A stretch of DNA of 64,000 nt from Actinostola sp. cb2023 (Eukaryota > Cnidaria > Anthozoa > Actiniaria > Actinostolidae). Shown here piece after piece: positions 1-9,647 of this stretch (positions within the stretch are counted from its first letter, which is position 1; each line of letters starts with the position of its first letter). The notes below the pieces were generated by a model, which searched no databases, had not been told where the DNA came from, and worked only from the letters and a program-made list of their open reading frames with translations. The stretch covers positions 248,001 through 312,000 of the forward strand of contig JAUJYZ010000317.1 in NCBI GenBank assembly GCA_033675265.1, written 5' to 3'. Both the position numbers and the translations under genes were made by a program.

Positions 1-158
1 TTATCCGAGGATATTGGGTTACACTGGCAGTACTGCTATAAACACTGACACAGTTAAACAGCAATAATTTATTTTGATTATTTATTTTTATTGTTCATCC
101 TGATCATCGTAATGACATTATGAAAGGAAACAATTTATAGTCATAAAATCTCTTTACA

Positions 159-276
159 TGATAAGTACTATATACAATATGAGCGGCCGATCTGTATGGG
201 ATTTACAAACTCGAGCCGTAGGCGAGAGTTTGTAAACCCATACAGATCGGACGCGAATATTGTATATTACTTATCA
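159..276. repeat. Imperfect palindrome (MITE-like hairpin)
   Basis: The arms contain tgataagta...tatacaatat and its inverse atattgtatattacttatca. An inner pair, gatctgtatggg...cccatacagatc, surrounds ctcgagccgtaggcgag. About 118 bp in total; the whole unit folds on itself. Confidence 0.75.
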
Positions 277-562
277 AATGCAACGATGTATAAGTGGATG
301 TTTTACTATAATTTGGATGATAGGAAACAGTTTGGCCGAGAAAATCCAAGTTAAAGTTGAATGCAAATGAGGACGAATCTCTTGCCGATTTACAGATGTC
401 TGCTACGCTTATGATTTCTATTGTATTTCCCTCATTATTTATTCATGAATTTGATAATATTCTATAAAATACTAGCCTGTGTTTAAGGCTATCATGGAAC
501 TGACCTTGTAGAGTCACTATCTTGTGTTGCTTTTTTCTTGGTGATCATTTTACTTTTAACTG

Positions 563-710
563 GATTAAAATAACCTGGTCCGCCCTACCAATAACAAGAA
601 TAATCACATCTACATTAAAATAACCTGGTCCGCCCTACCAATAAGAATAGTCACATCTACATTAAAATAACCTGGTCCGCCCTACCAACAACAAGAATAG
701 TCACACCTAC
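563..710 (+). repeat. Three tandem copies of a ~50 bp unit
   Basis: Each copy starts attaaaataacctggtccg and ends tcacatctac. The copies differ by a three-base deletion and a few substitutions. Confidence 0.9.
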
Positions 711-1489
711 ATTAATTGATTAGATTACATCAGAGTTACAGTGAGAGTTATATAGTGATATGGATCGTTTCCTGGACTTTTTATTACCGGTAGGTATACT
801 TACTTTGCATACAAACCCTACAGAACGAGCCTTGCTGTTTGTCTTGTAGTTGTCAAGCTGTTTTGATATTTCATCTAAAAGGGAAACGAGTTGTTCTATT
901 TATTATCCCTCCATCTATTTATTTAGTCATTTTTAAAACGATTACGATACATTTTAGTGTTTGTTTTCCAGACATGTTTCATTTTCTTATCCATCCATCC
1001 ATCTATTTATTTCTTCATTTTCTTATCCATCCATCTATTTATGTATTCATGTTCTTGCTCATCCATCTATTTATCCATTCAATTACTCATACATTTGACT
1101 ATTCATTCATTCTTTATTTAGCAATGGTTTACAGTAATATTATATTACCGGTATCATTCATACCTATCAATGAATCCAATGTTGCAGTGGTAAAATCCTA
1201 TAAACAGTATCCAACAGACATTTTATATTATTCCAACAAATTTTAAGAAATAACACGAATACTTTTAAACAAGACATATTTTGGCAGTGCGTACTGCCAT
1301 CTTCATTAACATGTGATTAAGGAATATAAAACTGTCATGTGTGTCTGTCTGTATACTGTGATAAAAACACAAGGGAGTTGTAGAGTTCAAGAGGAAATAA
1401 AAATAATTACTCTTTTTTCACTTTTGTCGTCCACATATAAAAAATAAATGCCGCTGCAAAAAAGTATAAAAATTTCCTGACGTCATCCG

Positions 1490-1986
1490 GGGCCTAGCCT
1501 GCGAATACAGCTGCTTTTTTTGCTCGCCATAGGGGTTTCCCGAAAGAAGCGTCGGCGTTGTGAGGCCAACATTCCTGTACTGTGACCTCTGAGGTCATGA
1601 CAGCTCGTGTTGTAAATCTGATACAACACAGCCGCTCATGTCGTGAACACTACTTCCAAATGGGCCTGCGTTTGTTGATTCGGCAATCATAATTATTGTA
1701 GAACATGATTTTATTCATCTGTGCACATGATAAGTCTGATACAGTCGCCTGTGGCTCGACATTGTAATATTTTGTTCTGGTCGTTCTGGTTTCGGTGAGT
1801 TTAATTTATGCAAATAACAGAAATAATGCGATTACCAGCAAGCTGACCAATCAGCTTCTTTGACCAGAATCGGGTCAAAAATGACATCACAGTACAGGAA
1901 TGTTGGCCTCACAACGCAACGCTTCTTTCGGGAGACCCCTATGGCGAGCGAAAAAAAGCGGCTGTATTCGCAGGCTATCCAGGGCC
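1490..1986. repeat. Inverted-repeat element with ~100 bp terminal arms
   Basis: The left arm (about 1490-1594, ggcctagcctgcgaataca...) matches the right arm (about 1870-1986, ...tgtattcgcaggctat) in inverse orientation. The shared interior includes the blocks gaggccaacattcctgtact and cttctttcggga. No coding capacity is seen between the arms, so it looks like a MITE or deletion derivative. Confidence 0.8.
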
Positions 1987-2149
1987 GGGCTGGATACAGC
2001 TTTGTACGGACCAGCTCCAAAAATCTGTATCTCCCGAATCACATGACTTTTTCCAATGGTTTTATTAAGAGCGAGCACACGAGGCTGTACAGGTCATATG
2101 ATAATATTTATTATTAATATAAAATTAATGATTAATAATAGTAACTTAC

Positions 2150-5100
2150 ATAGTTGATTTGAATGACATCATCTTTGACAATCTTCTGTAATATGTCTGA
2201 TCTTGACACGTTGGAAGAAATCAACTGAAGAGTAAGAAAACATGTCTTGTCTTGACACACATTTTAAACCTTGCTACATTACAGGGATTCTATATTTTGT
2301 ATTTTGAAGAGTGGTGTTGCTTGGGGGTACTAATAAATTATAAAGTGCTGACAGGGCTGTACACAGCACAGGCAGGGGGGTGCCCCTCCTAGCAAGGAGA
2401 AAAAGATACCAAAAAGTACTGAACTGTACTATTTTTATTTACTTTTTGTTGTTAAATATGTACTGCCCTACTGCCCCCCCCCCCCCCCCCTTGAATTTTG
2501 GGTTATGTACGGCAGCCCTGGCTGATGCTACAAACATAAAACCAGAAAAGGTATATTTCTTGAAAACGTTCTCCACAGTCCCTGAACATCAGCCTACTGT
2601 AACTCTGCACACGGAAATAACAGTGTAAGTGACTCGTGATCAAAATCCAAATTCTTTTGAAATTCTGTCTGAGAGCCTCCAGGAGAATTCACATTTTGAT
2701 CAGAGGTCACTCACATTGTGGTTGCACAGCTCGATGCCATCAATTAGACTTCAGGGCCGTACATAACCCAAAATTTAAGGGGGGACAGTACGTATTTGTC
2801 AGCAAAAAATAAATAAAACTAGTACAGTTCTCAGTACTTTTTGGTATCTCTTTTGCCTTGCTAGGGGGGGGGGACTGTCCCTCCCTCCCCCCCTGACCCA
2901 GTGTGCTGTATACGGCCCTGGGGCCCGTTTCTCGAAAGCTCCGAAAGCTTATCGGGCCCGAAAAGGGTTTCTTTAAAAATCTATATCTTCAAAACAAAGT
3001 AGTTTACAGACATGAAACTTTGCATGAAGGGAAAGTTTGTTCATATTAAAAACATGTCAAAAGAACAGCTTTGTAGAGTAAGTGTCTCAGATTTCTGGGA
3101 TGTCTTTTCCGCCCGTAAAGTTATCGGGTCTTTCGAGAAACGGGCCCCTGGACTTACCAACATCCTGGGTGGAACATAGTCATCTCCCATTGTTGTCATC
3201 TCCAGCTACAATAAATATTAAGATAATAATAATCATCAACTAATTAATATAAACACATACTTTATGTCCAGGAAATACCAGGTAATACCTGTTGTTCTGT
3301 TTTCCACTTGAGATTTGTGATGTCATCTTGATACTTGGCAAAGCTTTCTTGGGTTTTGTCACCTACGTGTACATAGAGTCGTTTTCGTATGAGTGGGAAA
3401 CCTATGGTACCATGACACTTAAATGGCAAGCCGTGGTATTGAAGAAACATTATGCAAATTAAGGAAATTGACACAGCTTGCATAATTTTTCCACAATATC
3501 GCGCCTCACTCTAAATGACTTCCTTTCTGAACTAATCTAAAAGCCTGCAGACTCATCTTCTATCACACTCTTTCATTACGACACGGCACAGTACCATAAA
3601 TTTTTCACTCACTCAAATGATTCTAAGTAAAAGAACGAGTGAGACTAGCTGTCTCAAATTGCCTCCCTTATTTATATAGCATACAGTCGAACCTCCCGTA
3701 AGCGACCACCCAAAATGTCAAGCTTTGTGTGGTCGCTTACGAGAGGTGCCAACTACAGTGATTTGACTTGGAACTGAACTTTTGGTATTTGGGAAAACTG
3801 GTCGTTAGGAGAGGTTGGTCGCTTACAAGAGTGGTCACAACTGGAGGTTCAACTGTATTTATCATATTAGCCCAAATAGGTCCAAATACATTTTACAATG
3901 AAACACATTTTCCTTGATTTATTATAAGAATAAAATCCACAAGAATTATTAATGCACGTGATGGATTTGGTGAATCTGATTGAACAAAATTAATATTGAT
4001 TGTTCATGAATAATAAAGTGAGTTTTTGAAACAATAATTAACATACCAATCTTCATATTTTTGTCCAACACTTTAACTTTTGGAGTAGGCTCTTTCCAGG
4101 ATTTTCTGTATTGTTGCTTCTCAGCTGATTCTTCTCCACTATCGTTGTCGTCTTCACCACTTGAACTGGCCTCTTTACCATTATTTTGCTGTTGTCTGTC
4201 TGAGCTGTTTAGGTGATTTCGAAATTTTCTGGAAAAATGATGCAAAACGACAATTCAAATTAATGAAGTAAGCAGTTACTAGGAGAGAAAACCAAACAAC
4301 TATAATTATTTATTGTCGGAGTGAGAGTAAACTAAGCTGTGGGATCCTGCAGGGTAGCTATACAGTCTAAATTGTGCTAAGTGCTGTTGCTACAATTTAT
4401 TGACCGTTACCCAATTTTTTTATTCTTACTTTTGAATTAATGTTGCAGCTTTTTGTTGGTCTTTTATGTGCATTCTTGCTTGGTGCCCTCTCACATGGCT
4501 GTAATGCAAGAAATGATTAGTCAGTCTGGGGGTTGCCTCTCTCATGGAAGCCACCAATAGGTGCATTATGGCAGTGCCATACAGGGACCAGGGGGGTCTC
4601 CCTGTGATAGCAATAACACTGATATTGGCTAGGGACTGCAGAGCACCCCACACTTTTAGCCCAAACGTTTGTCATAATAAGTTGTTGTTTGATATATACT
4701 TGTGTACTAGTATATCTAGACCCCCCCCCCCCCCCCACACACATTCAATATTCCTGGTTCAATAGTTCCATTTTGACCTGGTTTAGGTCATTGCCCCCCC
4801 CCCCCCCCCCCCCCCCCCACACACACACTTTCAAGGGTGCTCCGCAGTCCCTGCCATATCAGAGCTATTGCTACCACAGGGAGCCCAAGCAATTTTTTAG
4901 TGCACAATTTAAAAATGAAAAATAAAGTACTGTACCATTTTCTTCTTTATCCTTTGTTGCTGGTAACTTTTTCTTTCTTTCGAAAAAAAATTCCCCTCCC
5001 CACCCCCCTGAGACAACACGTGTGTAAAGAATATAAAAGGTACTTTATTTTTCATTGTTAAATTCTACACTAAAAATGTGCTTGGGCTCCCTGTGTTGCT

Positions 5101-6652
5101 AATATATCATACCTTTGTATAATAGTAGCTGCAGTTTCAGGCTGCAATGGTGTAACTATAGCATAGCTGTGGTCTGCATTGGTGTGTCCATTACTATTCA
5201 CTTGCTTATCTTTGATATGTGGATATAAATCTTTACTTGTTCCTACGTCATAGTCTATTCCTCTAGATGTTACAACGCCTTTCTCTTTAAGTGAATGTGT
5301 TGACGTTCCCACTACCCCCTCCCCCCAGGAAGACACAGCCATGTTGGCACTGTTTTCATTGACGTTCTTATTGGAATTCTGATCTCTGATTGGCTCCTGA
5401 CTAGGATCTGTTGAGTTGGGAGACAGAGAGAAAATCAGTGGCGGATCCAGGATTTTAAAAAGGGGGTTCCAGAAATGCTACTTTCTGCATTTTAAGGACA
5501 AACCATGATTTCAACTTTAGCTTCGTTCTACTTAGCTGAAGAACATGATGGGCTTCACAAAAGGGGGTTCCATGGAACCACCCCTGGATCTGCTTAACTG
5601 GCGCAGAGTGAAAGGATCTGAGATAGAGGGCCCATCCACCACCTGCCTTTTCTGGGGTGGATGCCAGGTTTTTCTCGAAAACAGTGACATGGGAGTTGTT
5701 CACTGTTTTTCAAGGATTTAAATCAGGGGGTTCCAAGTTGTCATTCAGGGGCTTTGATCGCAGTTTAGGGGGTGCGGACGAACTCCCCAATCCCCTATGA
5801 TCTGTCCCAGCTCTAAATGTAAATTTCCTTTTGACTACGGTACATGTGCTGTCTGCACTGTCCCCCTCCCCCGTAGCCTGCAATACAGCTGATCCAAATG
5901 TAATGCAGGCTACCTCCCCTGTCCCTTGCATCCTAGAAACACCCATGTCATTACCCCCCTGGCCCCACATTCTAAATTTCTTTCTGTCAAAAAAAAAAAA
6001 AAATTCTGTCACTCATACTGAAAACTAGTCTCCTTCGCAGCCATATCGTCACGCAACCAGAGCATTGTGTGACGACATGCACTAAAAATAGCCGTGAGGG
6101 AGACTAACTGAAGATTGGATGGATCAGGTTTTACTAAGTAGTGTCCCTCGAAGCCACAGTTCGGGTCGTCACGCAACACTCTCTGACCCCAGACTAGTTT
6201 TACAGCAATGCTTGTGTAATATACATTTGATACACTTCACTACCCTTCAGATCATGTACATGATGTAGTTAAGATAATCGCTGCATGCTGTCACAACAGT
6301 GCAACGTTGACATTTGCATATTGATAAGATGTTATCACTACAATTCTACATTATGAAATGCCTCTTACTTTTTCAAACTTTATATCGCAAATTAATGTAC
6401 ATTCTTTCATAAATACGTACATACCTCCATTCTTTGGATTTGATTGCTCCGTTGCTTTGAAAGCATTGACAGCGCTGCAAGAGACCACGAAATCTGTATT
6501 TACATCGTGTAAACAAGACAAATATTTACCGATATTTACCCCATAAAAATGCCAAAACTTGAGCTCATTAGAAATACATAAAAAACTCACATGGTTTTAT
6601 GCTCAACTCGTATTTTTCTTGGTTGTTTTCGATGTGAAACGATGGCTCCCAT
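2150..6652 (-). CDS. IQ-motif protein with possible DUF4347-like region, 3' end not found
   Basis: Eight exons join in one continuous frame (285 codons): 6591-6652 (ATG at 6650-6652), 6425-6474, 5113-5407, 4430-4498, 4047-4228, 3289-3362, 3158-3205 and 2150-2224. All have AG acceptors and GT donors and all phases match. The N-terminus is short and basic (MGAIVSHRKQPRKIR), followed by a Ser/Asn/Gly-rich linker. Two tandem IQ motifs then span the exon 3/4/5 junctions (AATIIQSHVRGHQARMH and AATLIQKKFRNHL), which suggests calmodulin or EF-hand light-chain binding. An acidic Ser/Glu tract and a Lys-rich segment follow. The last located exon (LISSNVSRSDILQKIVKDD) has the look of the opening strand and helix of DUF4347 (a caspase-like fold domain), but that is tentative. 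The last exon ends in phase 0 at a good donor, so further exons must lie below 2150 or off the window. No function can be assigned beyond IQ-mediated binding. The exon chain is well supported and the family name is not. Confidence 0.72.
2353..2921. repeat. Foldback element with ~170 bp arms, containing a nested MITE
   Basis: The left arm runs from about 2353 to 2522 and the right arm from about 2752 to 2921 in inverse orientation. Each carries a homopolymer C or G run and the blocks accaaaaagtact and tgggttatgtacgg. A different, smaller inverted-repeat element (2621-2720) lies between the arms. Confidence 0.85.
2621..2720. repeat. GTAAGTGA-type MITE, copy 1
   Basis: Starts cagtgtaagtgactcgtgatc and ends gatcagaggtcactcacattg, with the inner inverted pair aattctttt / aggagaatt. 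Related copies are at 34556-34683, 51683-51795 and 63352-63470. Confidence 0.75.
2920..3150. repeat. Inverted-repeat element with ggggcccgtttctcgaaag termini
   Basis: Left end ggggcccgtttctcgaaag and right end ctttcgagaaacgggcccc are exact inverses. The interior has a second inverted pair around the word cgggcccg/ttatcggg. It sits directly against the preceding foldback element. Confidence 0.85.
3375..3416. repeat. Solo terminus of the TAGAGTCGTTTTCGTATGAG family
   Basis: Contains tagagtcgttttcgtatgag followed by tgggaaacctatggtacc. This is the terminal inverted repeat of a MITE family seen in full at 25306-25464, 60261-60466 and elsewhere. It lies ~13 bases from the acceptor of the exon at 3289-3362. 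Confidence 0.75.
3683..3857. repeat. MITE, CAGTCGAACCTCC family, copy 1
   Basis: Begins cagtcgaacctcccgtaagc and ends ctggaggttcaactgta. It includes the repeated word gtggtcgcttac and the block aaaatgtcaa. A second copy in the opposite orientation is at 19503-19691. Confidence 0.85.
4872..5099. repeat. MITE with CACAGGGAGCCCAAGC termini, copy 1
   Basis: Left end accacagggagcccaagc and right end gcttgggctccctgtgt are inverses. Sub-terminal blocks (aaaatgaaaaataaagtact / ggtactttatttttcatt) are also inverse. The right end lies ~14 bp from the donor side of the exon at 5113-5407. Confidence 0.8.
6025..6108. repeat. Small MITE with CTAGTCTCC termini
   Basis: Starts ctagtctccttcgcag and ends gtgagggagactaac. 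Related ends (tagtctccctcgca) occur at about 7910-7966 and 36652-36680. Confidence 0.6.
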
Positions 6653-7345
6653 TAGATCAGAGTTCCGGTCGTCTCGCGAGATACAAAGGTCAAGCTCCCA
6701 CGGTATAAAGTGTTGTAATATTAGTTTACCCTCAGATGACGATCATGTTCATACATGTAGCTATGACGTACGATAAGCCTTGAATGAGCGTGTTCCGACC
6801 CTGTTATTAAATCCTTTGTGCATGGATTTGTAGGTACATTGTATTTGTAAAGTGAGCATTTGTGTATTGAGTCTCCTGGCGACCGGTTTCAATCGAGCGT
6901 AAACTATGCCGCGAGAACAACTAAACAACAACAAAAGGGCTTCCGCAACGTAAATGTCTGATGCCTGAAGGAAAAGGGGAGGGGGAAGGAAGGGGACTAT
7001 GTGAGGCGCCCGAATTTATTCTATACATTCCGTTTGACAGTGTGAAAGTTCAGTCAAAGCTTTTGTTGTGTTTCTTTTTCTCTTCTTTCCGTTCTTTTCA
7101 GAACATATTTATTACAGCCTCATTTCTCCCTAGCTGTCAATCATTGAGTAGTCAATTCAATTTTATTGGCTCTCGTGTATCGTCGATTTTGTTTCGCTAC
7201 TCCTGATTGGCTGAAAGCAAGAAGCAGGAAGGAATGCGCACTTGAAAGGTTTCTTCTTGGTCGCGCAGAGGAAAACATGAAGGTATGAATTTTTGTTTAG
7301 TTTTCTAGTTTTAAAATTTTGCAAAATGACAGTCTGTCAGCAAGG

Positions 7346-7476
7346 AATACCGCGCCTTGCCGTATCGAAAGAGTTTGATTGGATGAGATGCATCTGTACG
7401 CTTCTGATTGGTCCAGAAAGGAACCATTTGAGTGTCACGGTACCGTAGGTTTCTCACTCGTACGAAAACGGAGTCT
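7346..7476. repeat. MITE, TTTGATTGGATGAGATGC subfamily, dispersed copy
   Basis: Contains gagtttgattggatgagatg, a cgcttctgattgg core, gtgtcacggtaccgtaggtt and the terminus ctcactcgtacgaaaacgga. The same unit is amplified in tandem at 12466-13276 and appears once at 25306-25464. Confidence 0.75.
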
Positions 7477-8118
7477 AGCTTAAAAGTTCGGACGGTTTTG
7501 TTACTCTTCTTCTTTGACCACGACGTTCAGACTTTGAACTCTCAGAAAACTAGAAATTTAACAGAAAGAAGTCATTCCGACAAATAATAATAATGTTTAT
7601 AACAAAGCTTTCTAAATATATAATATTAATAATTCTTCGAGTCCCTGCTTTTCGTTTGAAATTGAATAATGCGCGCTCGAATTGAAGAAAATAAATGCAA
7701 TTTTCAAAATCCAGTCACCCGACCCGCCGTATTTGAAGAGATACAAAATGAAAGACTTGACGGAATAAATTCCTGGAGATTAAAAAAAAAAAATCATGAA
7801 TTTGTGACGAAATCTGTGACATAAGTCAGTAAGTAAGTCATAAGTAAGTCATAAGTAAGTCAGTCTTCAGCCTTTTGCATGTGCTTTTGCTTGCGTCGCA
7901 AGTGAAGACCTAGTCTCCCTCGCAGCCGTTTACTCAAAGAAAGGCTTGCGAGGGAGACTAATGAAGACCAGGCTAACAGAGTTTTCAGGAGTGAAACCAA
8001 CTTTGTGTGTGGAAAACAATATACATCATTTATTCCATATATATTATTCCTAATTATAACAATGTCTTAAAGGCTAAGAACCAGAGATTGGGATACAACA
8101 CCTCTCGTACTATTCGCG

Positions 8119-8414
8119 CCATACACTAAATAGAAGAATCGTTGTCGGGTTCAAAATCATAGAACATACATAAGCCGAGATCGCAAGGGATACCTGGGAA
8201 AGCGGTAAATGAGTCAAATAACGTCGCTTATTCGTAAATTATTTCCCGAATATGTGTAGAATTTTGCTCAGAGATCATTTCTTTCAATAAACACCAACAT
8301 TGTCCTCTATAAAATTTAGCTGATTTACCGCTTACTCTCATACATCCTAGCGGTCTCAGCTTCAATGTTCTATGACTTTGAACCACACAACGATTCTTCA
8401 ATTTGGTATAGGTA
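8119..8414. repeat. Inverted-repeat element with GAAGAATCGTTGT arms
   Basis: The left arm (tagaagaatcgttgtcgggttc, then tcatagaacat, agcggtaaat) recurs inverted at the right (atttaccgct, atgttctatga, acaacgattcttcaatttgg). A further solo end is near 36686-36712. Confidence 0.8.
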
Positions 8415-8567
8415 TGTATGAAGGTTCAGGGTCATTGTGCGCGCTACCAAAGGATGGGAAAGAGGCAAAGATATTCGAGACAAACCACATTTGCCATTCC
8501 GTCAAAAATTCATTAAAAATATCAATAACTTACACAGGATAAAGAGCACGCTAGAGTACAAACAATT

Positions 8568-8788
8568 ACAGTGAGGGCACACTAACCGGGACCACTTGAG
8601 CAAAACTGACCAATCAGATTACAGCTGAAAATAATCACATTCCAACAAAAGTCATCTGCGCCGCCAATCAGCATTATAGTCATAATGATGATTGGCGCAG
8701 ATGACTTTTGTTGTAATGTGATTATTTTCAGCTGTAATCTGATTGGTCAGTTTTGCTCAAGGGGTCCCGGTTAGTGTGTCCTCACTGT
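8568..8788. repeat. Near-perfect foldback MITE
   Basis: Arms of ~105 bp: acagtgagggcacactaacc...gattacagctgaaaataatc on the left, inverted on the right, with a short loop at about 8675-8690. The ccgggaccactt word near the end links it to the element at 27140-27281. Confidence 0.9.
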
Positions 8789-9122
8789 AAATCGTGCAAC
8801 ATAAATAGCACTATTATTATAATATTGTTTTCTATTCTTTATTTAGTTGCTATTTACTACTATTTTGCACGATTTTAGTGTCTGTACTCTATCGGCTGGT
8901 GTAAATAATTGTGTGTAAATTTACACAGAATTTACACCGGCTAAGACGTAGGTTTTACCAGTGATAGCTTCAAAGGTTTTTTAATAAGAGTGCCTAATTA
9001 GCTTTTCTAGAAATCTACTATTGTTACTACGCACCTTGGTCGCGCAATGACGTCACGAAAAGCAAACTGCTGACCGGTGGGAGGCTCAAGAGAACGTTCA
9101 AGATGGCGGCCTCTCTTCGGTC

Positions 9123-9238
9123 AGGTCTTCGTGTAGTTAGCTGCTGCTCGTGTAGCTGCACAAAAGTCTTGGCTATTGTTCTATTGTCGTTCTATGTATT
9201 GTTTTTAGGACAATTTGTGCAGCTACACCGAAGACCTT
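9123..9238. repeat. Hairpin element, AGGTCTTCGTGTAGCTGCAC family, copy 1
   Basis: The inverted ends aggtcttcgtgtag and ctacaccgaagacctt enclose a core ggctattgttctattgtcg. A second copy at 9809-9905 shares the core and flanks the other side of the ATP13A1 terminal exon. Confidence 0.8.
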
Positions 9239-9600
9239 GTCCTCCTTTCTCCACGTGATTGAAAGGTATGTACCGTAATTTAACTTTGCAAATAAGTTAG
9301 CCGTATGATATGAACGTTTATAAAGCAAAAGATTGTGGCGTTGTCCTTTGAAATTCTATGTAAATATTTAATAATACAATCGGCCTTTTAGGAAATATAA
9401 CCGGCCATGCAATGCTCAAAATTCTACAGACTGCAAGCTTTCGGTTTAATACAAGAACATGGCCGCGACACTTTTACTGAACGTCAGTAGTGTATCAAGT
9501 CCACGTGTCTTTTGTACACGTGACGAGGGGCGTGGCAGTACACGCGGCAGGCGAATAGCCGTCGGTCACACGTAGCCTCTCACTGTTGCTGGCCAGTCAT

Positions 9601-9606
9601 TTTATT
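9601..9606 (-). terminator. Candidate polyadenylation signal of ATP13A1
   Basis: AATAAA on the minus strand (tttatt on plus), 42 bases past the ATP13A1 stop codon. Position and hexamer fit; cleavage has not been shown. Confidence 0.5.
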
Positions 9607-9647
9607 TTTAGTTAACTTAAATACTTTGCAATTGTAATATTCTTTTC

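Larger units (their letters stand above)
1..2149. other. Intron or 3' flank of the IQ-motif gene; repeats only
   Basis: No convincing exon was found on either strand. The stretch holds a hairpin at 159-276, a three-copy tandem repeat at 563-710 and a 500 bp inverted-repeat element at 1490-1986. The 135-codon open frame at 839-1246 is compositionally simple (repeated Pro-Ser-Ile-Tyr) and follows a CCAT/ATTT repeat, so it is not called. Remaining exons of the IQ-motif gene may lie here but were not recognised. Confidence 0.5.
6653..9647. other. Intergenic, between the IQ-motif gene 5' end and the ATP13A1 3' end
   Basis: No coding exon was supported on either strand. It contains the minus-strand promoter of the IQ-motif gene just right of 6652, and the repeats at 7346-7476, 8119-8414, 8568-8788, 8893-8942 and 9123-9238. 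A short ATGAAG|gtatg at 7277 and an ATGGCGGCC at 9103 look like possible first exons, but no partner exons follow. Confidence 0.6.

Noticed and set aside
839..1246. 135-codon plus-strand frame
   Set aside because: Low complexity from a CCAT/ATTT repeat; no homology recognised and no splice partners.
7277..7290. ATGAAG followed by gtatg as a plus-strand first exon
   Set aside because: Two codons only, and no downstream exon on plus before ATP13A1's convergent 3' end.
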